A stretch of DNA of 64,000 nucleotides. Source: Thermoleophilales bacterium (GTDB taxonomy: Bacteria > Actinomycetota > Thermoleophilia > Solirubrobacterales > 70-9). The translations under genes and the position numbers were made by a program. The notes beneath the pieces were generated by a model. It saw only the letters and a program-made list of their open reading frames with translations. It was not told where the DNA came from and searched no databases. The number at the start of each line of letters is the position of its first letter. Position 1 is the stretch's first letter. The stretch lies in contig JACJWZ010000002.1 in assembly GCA_020636895.1 (NCBI GenBank), forward strand, positions 62,001-126,000, written 5' to 3'. Shown piece after piece: positions 59,038-64,000 of this stretch.

Positions 59038-59901
59038 CTACGCCGTCGTCGGCTGCTCCTCGCCGCCGCGTGTGTCGAGCTCCCGCGCGATGTCCTGCAG
59101 ACCGGCGTCGCGGGTCATGTAGGTATCCAGGGCCGGGTTGAGCACGCCGCGCAGGACCGAGTAGATCGCCCAGCGCCGCGGGCGGATGATCCGCGGGGCG
59201 CGCTTCTCGATGCCGTCGACGATCCCCTTGCCCGCCGCGGCGGGCTGAAGGCGCTTGCGCAGCGGCCTCGGCAGGGATTCCAGGAGCCGGTCGGCGGACG
59301 GGTCCGTGTCGATGGCCTGCTGGACCATCGCGGTGTCGATGAAGCCGAAGTAGGCGACGCTCGCGCCGGCGCCGTGTTGGGCGAGCTCCACGCGCAGGGC
59401 GCGCCCGAACGCCTCGACGCCCGCCTTCGACATCGCGTAGGGAGCGGCGCCGACCCCGTTGACGAAGGCGTAGACCGAGGCGACGACGACGACGTGCCCA
59501 CGCCGGCGGACGATCTCTGGCAAGGCGGCGATCACGGTTCGGTGGACGCCGTTGAGGTTGACGTCGAGAACCCGGTCGAACGCCTCGCCCGACATCGCGC
59601 GGATGGTGGCGCCGCGGGAGCCGATGCCGGCATTCGCGACAACGACGTCGAGCCCGCCGAACCGCTCCACGATCTCGGCGACGGCGGCCTGCATGGCGCC
59701 GCGGTCGGTGACGTCGGCCGCAATCCCGAGAGCTTCGCCCGGCATCGATGCCGCCGCCTCCTCAACCGCGTCGGCGTGCAGGTCGACGATCACGACCCTT
59801 GCGCCCCGGCGCGAGAGCTCCTCCGCGGTCGCGAAGCCGATGCCGCGCCCACCGCCCGTGACCATCGCCACCTTGCCGTTGAGGTCGAAGAGCTGCGCCA
59901 C
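59038..59901 (-). CDS. Short-chain dehydrogenase/reductase
   Basis: 287 residues from GTG 59901. The cofactor site is VTGGGRGIGFA (TGxxxGxG), with D in VVIVDLHADA suggesting NAD preference; NAG follows (VVVANAGIGS). The catalytic triad is Ser in VVVASVYAF, Tyr in APYAMSKAG and its Lys. The C-terminal 60 residues extend beyond a minimal SDR (PRRWAIYSVLRGVLNPALDTYM), an amphipathic stretch that may contact the membrane, as in retinol/steroid-type SDRs. The substrate is unknown. It converges with the unusual gene at 58462-59031. Confidence 0.88.
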   Translation of the reverse strand: MAQLFDLNGKVAMVTGGGRGIGFATAEELSRRGARVVIVDLHADAVEEAAASMPGEALGIAADVTDRGAMQAAVAEIVERFGGLDVVVANAGIGSRGATIRAMSGEAFDRVLDVNLNGVHRTVIAALPEIVRRRGHVVVVASVYAFVNGVGAAPYAMSKAGVEAFGRALRVELAQHGAGASVAYFGFIDTAMVQQAIDTDPSADRLLESLPRPLRKRLQPAAAGKGIVDGIEKRAPRIIRPRRWAIYSVLRGVLNPALDTYMTRDAGLQDIARELDTRGGEEQPTTA

Positions 59902-59976
59902 CCGCCCGAGGCTATCGCGTCCTGCGATTGCTCTCCCATCGCTTCACCCGGCGAGGAGATCGACCGAAGCGGAGGC

Positions 59977-60855
59977 ATGTACCGGAGGCTGGGAGCTCTC
60001 GTCGTGAGCGTGATCGCGATGTTCGCGCTCGCTCCCGCGGGCGCCGCGGCGTCCGGCGGCGGCTGTCCTGCGTCACTGGCCTATCCGGGTGACGGCGGCG
60101 CCCGGGAGGACATCGCCGCGTGGATGGGATCCCGCGCCCGCGCGGCCGATCTGCCCCCGGAGCTGCCGGTGATGGCGGCGCTGGTCGAGAGCAACCTGAC
60201 CAACGTGGACGACTCCGGCTCCGGCTACGCCGGCTACTTCCAGATGAGCCGCCGCTACTTCGACAGCGGCCCCTACGCCGGCTTCCCGGACCGACCCGAG
60301 CTGCAGAGCGCCTGGTTCACCTCGACCGCGGCCTCGGTCCGCGAGCAGCGGCTCGCCACCGGCAAGCCCGACCCGCTTGGAGATGAAGGCTCCTGGGGCG
60401 AGTGGATCGCCGACGTCGAGAAGCCCGCCACGCAGTACCGGTCCCGCTACCAACTCCGGCTCGCCGAGGCGCGCGAGCTGCTCGGGCCGGGGTGCACCGG
60501 GGCCGCGTCGCCGAGCGATCCTGGCGGGAGCGTGCTGCAGCTCTGGGGCGGCACCTCGCAACGGCTGACCCGCAAGGTCCGGGTCGCGCTCGTCTGCCCG
60601 AGCGACTGCGAGGCCAGCGCCTCCGGGACCCTGCGGATGCCCGGCGCCGGCAGCAGGCACGTCCTCGGCACAGCCGCCGCCTCCGGCGACGGCGGCGAGA
60701 AGATCAAGCTCGCGCTGACCCTCCCCCGCTCCGCGCTGAAGGCGGCGCGCAAGGCGCTGCGACGGGGCGAGCCGGTGCGGGCGCGCATCGACGTCACCGC
60801 CGTCGAGGCCGACGGCGCCGCGCTGAGCGGGCGTCGGAACGTGCGCCTCGGTTGA
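59977..60855 (+). CDS. Secreted lysozyme/transglycosylase-like protein
   Basis: 292 residues from ATG 59977. A signal peptide (LGALVVSVIAMFALAPAGAAA) is followed by a lysozyme-like domain: MAALVESNLTNVDDSGSGYAGYFQMSRRYF, with Glu as candidate acid and the GYFQM strand typical of SLT domains, and ELQSAWFTSTAASVREQ. From residue 185 a beta-rich part with one Cys pair (ALVCPSDCEA) and basic end might bind wall polymers. It may cleave peptidoglycan, as the Rpf-like protein does. The GGAGG near the ATG is closer than ideal. The frame extends upstream to 59374 only as a shadow of the SDR gene. Confidence 0.75.
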   Translation: MYRRLGALVVSVIAMFALAPAGAAASGGGCPASLAYPGDGGAREDIAAWMGSRARAADLPPELPVMAALVESNLTNVDDSGSGYAGYFQMSRRYFDSGPYAGFPDRPELQSAWFTSTAASVREQRLATGKPDPLGDEGSWGEWIADVEKPATQYRSRYQLRLAEARELLGPGCTGAASPSDPGGSVLQLWGGTSQRLTRKVRVALVCPSDCEASASGTLRMPGAGSRHVLGTAAASGDGGEKIKLALTLPRSALKAARKALRRGEPVRARIDVTAVEADGAALSGRRNVRLG

Positions 60856-60892
60856 TCTGGTCGCGGACCCGATGGATGAGCGACTCGGCCGC

Positions 60893-60898
60893 TACCCT
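60893..60898 (+). promoter_or_regulatory. -10 box, leaderless layout
   Basis: TACCCT ends six bases before ATG 60905, with no Shine-Dalgarno sequence. Confidence 0.5.
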
Positions 60899-60904
60899 GC
60901 GGCC

Positions 60905-61423
60905 ATGGGATTCCTGGACAAGCTCAAGGAGAAGAGCCGCGGCGTAATGACCTCGGCGAAGCCCGAGGACGGCGTCGCGCCGCAGCCCGAGGACGAGGTG
61001 CGGCGGCGCCTGCACGCGATCACCGGCAAGGGGATCACGGTCACCGACGAGGACGGTGATGTGATCGTCGCCTGGGCCGCGAAGGTGGCGAGCGCCGGAG
61101 TCGGTGGCGGCAGCTACGAGAACCTCTACCGCGCCCTCCGGATCAGCTTCGACGCGAGTGACAACGAGGCCGCGGGCATCGGCTTGAAGACGACCACCGA
61201 GGCCGAGCTCAACTTCGACGGCACCTTCTCCGGCGGCGCCAAGTGGGAGCGCGGCCAGCACATCGGGTCGGAGACGATGCACGTGATCGCCTGGCTCGGC
61301 CCTCACCAGACCGAGGGCGGTGCCGACGAGAAGGGCTACAAGTTCGCCTGGGGCGACCTGCGCGAGCCGGTCATCGATGCGGTGACCGGCGCCGGCTGGA
61401 CGTACAAGCCAAAGAAGGTCTGA
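60905..61423 (+). CDS. Unknown soluble protein
   Basis: 172 residues from ATG 60905 (an ATG 33 bases upstream is in frame but not supported). After a basic start (MGFLDKLKEKSRGVMTSAK) the protein is a mixed alpha/beta fold with HAITGKGITVTDEDGDVIVAWAAK, a possible beta-sandwich strand set, and ends in WTYKPKKV. No cysteines and no known catalytic motif are seen. The domain is unknown to me; a ligand-binding or structural role cannot be judged. The gene has its own leaderless promoter. Confidence 0.65.
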   Translation: MGFLDKLKEKSRGVMTSAKPEDGVAPQPEDEVRRRLHAITGKGITVTDEDGDVIVAWAAKVASAGVGGGSYENLYRALRISFDASDNEAAGIGLKTTTEAELNFDGTFSGGAKWERGQHIGSETMHVIAWLGPHQTEGGADEKGYKFAWGDLREPVIDAVTGAGWTYKPKKV

Positions 61424-61438
61424 GGCGGCGGCGCCCTC

Positions 61439-61459
61439 GGGGCGGTTCCGCGGAACCGC
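61439..61459. repeat. Dispersed palindrome copy 3
   Basis: GGGGCGGTTCCGCGGAACCGC, with an 18-bp perfect palindrome at 61442-61459. These 21 bases are identical to the first 21 of copy 1 at 22477-22500. It lies 153 bases before the LigD-like fusion gene. Confidence 0.8.
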
Positions 61460-61500
61460 GACATCAGCTTCGGGTGTCGGCGCTCCTCACCCCGGCGCAA

Positions 61501-61544
61501 GGCGCGTTTTCCACCGATTACGTGGAAAAAGCGCCACGCGTGGC
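61501..61544. other. Two further palindromes before the LigD-like gene
   Basis: A 35-base hairpin: GGCGC-G-TTTTCCAC, 7-base loop, GTGGAAAA-A-GCGCC (13 pairs, one mismatch), followed by and sharing bases with GCCACGCGTGGC (61533-61544), a perfect 12-bp palindrome. The T/A-rich arms are unusual for this genome. Confidence 0.6.
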
Positions 61545-61611
61545 AGCGAAGTCGCTCCCGTTGGGCCGCCTGAGGCATCCCGCTGATCAGCCGATCCGGG
61601 AGGATCGAACC

Positions 61612-62322
61612 ATGGCGAAGGCGGAGCGAGCGATCCGCGCCGAGGTGAGCGGAAGCGACGAGGGCGCCGGCCTGCGGGCGGCCACGGTCGGGCGTGCCGC
61701 CGCGGACGGCGTCCTCGGGTGGGTGCGCCGCGATTCCGACGGGGTCGTCCGGATTCATGCAGAGGGCGACGGAGAAGCTGTGGAGTCGCTGCTCGCGTTC
61801 CTCCGCGATCGCGCCGCTGACACCGAGGTCGCGGTCACCGAGGTCAAGCCCGAGGGCCACGAGCAGTTCGCGATCCGCGGCGTCGACGCCGGGATCTTCG
61901 TCGTCCAGGAGCACCGCAACGCGCGCGGCACCCACTTCGACCTGCGGCTCGAGGTCGACGGCGTCCTGCGCTCGTGGGCGGTGCCGAAGGGCCCGTCGAT
62001 GGACCCCGCGGTGAAGCGGATGGCGATCGGCGTCCCCGATCACGACCTCGCCCACGCGGAGTTCGAGGGCGAGCTCGGGGACGGCGCGGTGCGGATCTGG
62101 GACCGCGGCGGCTACGAGCAGGGCGGCCGGGTTCCCTGGCCGGAGGCGATCGACCGCGGCCACGCCGTCTTCGTTCTCCACGGAGAACGGCTCCGCGGCG
62201 GCTTCGCGCTGCAGCGCACCCGGGGCGGCGACAAGCCGCAGTGGCTGCTGATCAAGCGCCGCGACGACGAAGCCCGGCCGGGCTCCGACGTCGTCGCCGA
62301 GGCCGAGGCGGCCGGGACCTAA
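61612..62322 (+). CDS. Degenerate acylphosphatase domain fused to LigD-type 3'-phosphoesterase
   Basis: 236 residues from ATG 61612, with GGGAGG eight bases upstream. Residues 5-90 have the length and strand order of acylphosphatase (AIRAEVSGSDEGAGLRAATVG, then VLGWVRRDSDGVVRIHAEG). The usual G-x-VQGVxFR loop is altered and the catalytic Asn position is lost, so that domain is probably inactive. From about 95 a 3'-phosphoesterase domain as in LigD follows: FVVQEHRNARGTHFDLRLEV with H101, H108, D110 and R112, SWAVPKGPSMDP, and PDHDLAH with H144. The domain trims 3'-phosphate or ribonucleotide ends in end-joining. H101 and H108 are spaced one residue wider than in the LigD motif I know. No ligase or Ku is nearby. 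Confidence 0.8.
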   Translation: MAKAERAIRAEVSGSDEGAGLRAATVGRAAADGVLGWVRRDSDGVVRIHAEGDGEAVESLLAFLRDRAADTEVAVTEVKPEGHEQFAIRGVDAGIFVVQEHRNARGTHFDLRLEVDGVLRSWAVPKGPSMDPAVKRMAIGVPDHDLAHAEFEGELGDGAVRIWDRGGYEQGGRVPWPEAIDRGHAVFVLHGERLRGGFALQRTRGGDKPQWLLIKRRDDEARPGSDVVAEAEAAGT

Positions 62323-62912
62323 CGGCCCCCCGCCTCCAGCTCGAGCAGGGTCACCTTCGCCTCGCGGCCGCCGCGATAGTTGCCGATCTCGCCGTCGGAG
62401 CGCAGCACCCGGTGGCAGGGGATCAGGATCGGGATCGGGTTGGTCGCGAGCGCCGTCCCCGCGGCGCGGACCGCCGCCGGGCTCCCGGCCGCCGTGGCGA
62501 CCGAGGTGTAGGTCCCGGTCTCGCCGTAGGGGATCGCCGCCGTCGCCTCGAGCACCCCGCGGCGGAAGCCGTTGGTGAGCCGCCAGTCCAGGTCGACCCC
62601 GAAGTGCCGCCGGTTACCTGCGAAGTACTCGTCGAGCTGATGCCGCGCGTCGGCGAGGGCTGGGCGCGATGCCCGCAGAACCCGCGGCGACACGCGCGCG
62701 GCGAGCTCGGCGAGCACCTCGTCCTCGTCCTCGGAGGGCAGCCCGAGCCGGGCGACTCCGTCGGCCGTCGCCGCGATCAGGAGCCCACCCAGCGGCGATT
62801 CGTGCCGCTCCACGGCGACGTCGAGGAGTCCCTCGCGCTCGGCGCGGGAGGCGAGCCGGGCGCGGATCGCATCCCAGTCGGGGTCAGTTGGTGTCGAACG
62901 ATCCGAGCTCAT
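62319..62912 (-). CDS. ogt: Methylated-DNA-[protein]-cysteine S-methyltransferase
   Basis: 197 residues from ATG 62912. The acceptor Cys166 is in LIPCHRVLRSDG, followed by GNYRGG, and the DNA-binding helix region is GETGTYTSVATAAGSPAAVRAAGTALATNPIP. It removes O6-alkyl groups from guanine and is used up in the reaction. The start is one base after the stop of the ECF sigma gene, so the two are coupled. The 25 residues before the Ogt core are acidic and extra. The 3' end overlaps convergently the stop codon of the fusion gene at 61612-62322. Confidence 0.92.
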   Translation of the reverse strand: MSSDRSTPTDPDWDAIRARLASRAEREGLLDVAVERHESPLGGLLIAATADGVARLGLPSEDEDEVLAELAARVSPRVLRASRPALADARHQLDEYFAGNRRHFGVDLDWRLTNGFRRGVLEATAAIPYGETGTYTSVATAAGSPAAVRAAGTALATNPIPILIPCHRVLRSDGEIGNYRGGREAKVTLLELEAGGR

Positions 62913-62913
62913 C

Positions 62914-63468
62914 TCAGTCGTGGGACGCTCCGCCCGCAGGCTCCGTGAGATCGCCGACCCCGTCCACCCCGCCGACCCCGTCCACACGCAACCTGCGCAG
63001 GCCCTCGAAGACGTTCCGTCGCGCCGCCTCCGCGCTCGTGCCCATCGCCTCGCCGATCTCGGCGTGCGAGAGGTCGGCGATGAAGCGCAGACCGACGGCC
63101 TCGCGCTGCTTCGGCGGCAGGGCCGCGACCGCTGTCCACACTTCGCGGTCGTACTCCGGGGGCGGAAGCGGTGGGCTGGCCGCGTCAATGGCGCCGCCGG
63201 GGTCTCCGATCGGCCGCGGCGCCCGAGCGGCTGAACGGCCGGCGTCGATCACCTTCCGCGCCGCGATCGCGAACAGCCACGATCCCGCCGCGTCGGGCTC
63301 GCGCAGCTCGGGGTAGGCCCGCAGCGCCGCGATCATCGTCTCCTGGAAGACGTCCTCTCCCCCGCTCCCGGCTCGGCTTACGCAGAAGCGCAGCAGGCCG
63401 GGGCCGTGCTCCGCGACGATCCGCTCGAAAGGCGGCAGCGAGTCGGGTGTCCGGCGGTTCCTGCTCAT
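62914..63468 (-). CDS. ECF-family RNA polymerase sigma factor
   Basis: 184 residues from ATG 63468. Sigma2 includes GEDVFQETMIAALRAYPELREPDAAGSWLFAIAARKVID and sigma4 includes AVAALPPKQREAVGLRFIADLSHAEIGEAMGTSAEAARRNV, a complete ECF layout. A short Gly/Val/Asp repeat (GVGGVDGVGD) near the end is encoded by short DNA repeats. No anti-sigma gene is visible next to it. It immediately precedes ogt with one base between stop and start, so the DNA-repair protein is likely co-expressed or part of its regulon. The frame upstream of 63468 is not used. Confidence 0.9.
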   Translation of the reverse strand: MSRNRRTPDSLPPFERIVAEHGPGLLRFCVSRAGSGGEDVFQETMIAALRAYPELREPDAAGSWLFAIAARKVIDAGRSAARAPRPIGDPGGAIDAASPPLPPPEYDREVWTAVAALPPKQREAVGLRFIADLSHAEIGEAMGTSAEAARRNVFEGLRRLRVDGVGGVDGVGDLTEPAGGASHD

Positions 63469-63558
63469 CGCTCGCGTCGGTGCAACCTCGCAGGTTGGAC
63501 GCGCCAGAGCACCGCGACGTGAGACGCCCGGCCCGCGAGTACGTCTGAGCTCACTGGT

Positions 63559-63564
63559 TAGGAT
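63559..63564 (+). promoter_or_regulatory. -10 box, leaderless layout
   Basis: TAGGAT ends six bases before GTG 63571, exactly as at 15343-15355. No Shine-Dalgarno sequence. Confidence 0.55.
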
Positions 63565-63570
63565 CGCGCC

Positions 63571-63909
63571 GTGCTGCAAGCGCTGCGCAAGACCTCACGC
63601 CGCGTCCTCGTCCTGGTCGTGCTGTCAGCCCTGCTCTCGCTGCTCCACACGATCAACCACGACGCGCTGATCGGCTCCCATCACGAGGACGGCGACCTCG
63701 CAGGATCGACCATCGAGTTGATCGTCACGACAGCAATGGCGCTGCTCGGAACGGTCGCCATCATCGGCGGCACCGTCCTCATGAAGCGAATGCAGGGAGC
63801 CGGCCGGCTCCTCACGCTCGCATCAACCGCCGTGGACCCGCAGCGGATCCATCCGACCGCACGGGCCGGGCCGACCATCCCCCTTCTCCTCTCCGTAGTT
63901 CGACGCTGA
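63571..63909 (+). CDS. Small two-helix membrane protein
   Basis: 112 residues from GTG 63571. A basic start (LRKTSRRVLVLVVLSALLSLLHTI) gives one helix; a second lies at about 47-70 (TIELIVTTAMALLGTVAIIGGTVLM). The loop between them has several His and Asp residues (INHDALIGSHHEDGD). The C-terminal 40 residues are polar and Pro-rich. No family is recognised. It is divergent from the ECF sigma-ogt operon with about 100 bp between starts, so a regulatory link is possible. Confidence 0.6.
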   Translation: MLQALRKTSRRVLVLVVLSALLSLLHTINHDALIGSHHEDGDLAGSTIELIVTTAMALLGTVAIIGGTVLMKRMQGAGRLLTLASTAVDPQRIHPTARAGPTIPLLLSVVRR

Positions 63910-64000
63910 GCGCCGCCGCCGGGCGCGCCCGCGCTCGCCCCTGTCCGGACGCGGGTGCGTCCGAATGCGATCGAAGCGAGAGGAAGAGAGAGGAAGAAGA

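Overview
The window is about 70% G+C, with dense short-spaced genes on both strands. An LexA-type box of the Gram-positive form, a DUF222-HNH gene, DUF2510 membrane proteins, an RsbW-like/SigB-like pair and a c-di-AMP riboswitch in front of a resuscitation-factor-like gene all point to an actinobacterium. The many secreted beta-helix, propeller and Ig-like proteins suggest the Thermoleophilia/Solirubrobacterales lineage. That placement is inference from gene content, not from a marker gene. No rRNA, tRNA, CRISPR array, insertion sequence or phage was seen.

1-24 kb is a catabolic region. It holds three paralogous PYROXD2/phytoene-desaturase-like FAD oxidoreductases, a GbcA/CntA-type Rieske oxygenase, an acyl-CoA dehydrogenase, an ATP-grasp acyl-CoA synthetase, a cytochrome P450, a class III and a class I aminotransferase and a flavin amine oxidase. 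The content fits oxidation of amine or quaternary-ammonium compounds feeding acyl-CoA metabolism; the substrate is unknown. Two divergent promoters in this region share the inverted repeat TTGACT-TTGT-AGTCAA, placed 22-23 bp before the -10 of a leaderless gene, so they look like one regulon. Secreted proteins and a SOS-box HNH gene follow.

24-37 kb carries surface genes (a pilin-like DUF2510 protein, a subtilase, a 969-residue Ig-like protein). The last is translationally coupled to an ECF sigma factor fused to a zinc-finger anti-sigma-like domain. A MarR-MFS-coiled-coil operon comes next, then a 600-bp gene-free stretch. 37-46 kb holds exonuclease VII (xseBA), OsmC, a thioesterase-alcohol dehydrogenase pair, a Tat-lipoprotein amine oxidase with a cupin, a ring-cleavage-type dioxygenase behind a palindromic operator, and an msrB / ECF sigma / anti-sigma / msrA oxidative-damage cluster.

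46-58 kb has typA, an RsbW-like kinase with an extra C-terminal domain beside a SigB-type sigma factor, a DEAD-box helicase with a long leader, and cell-envelope genes (a GNSQG hydrolase, a CAP protein, a class A PBP, and an Rpf-like protein under a c-di-AMP riboswitch). 58-64 kb has a winged-helix gene divergent from a gene with no normal start codon, an SDR, a lysozyme-like protein, a degenerate-acylphosphatase/LigD-phosphoesterase fusion, and an ECF sigma-ogt operon.

Two patterns cross the whole window. Many genes have a TANNNT -10 box 6-8 nt before the start codon and no Shine-Dalgarno sequence, which is the leaderless layout. A perfect palindrome built on GGTTCCGCGGAACC occurs three times, twice with the HNH gene and once before the LigD-like fusion gene.
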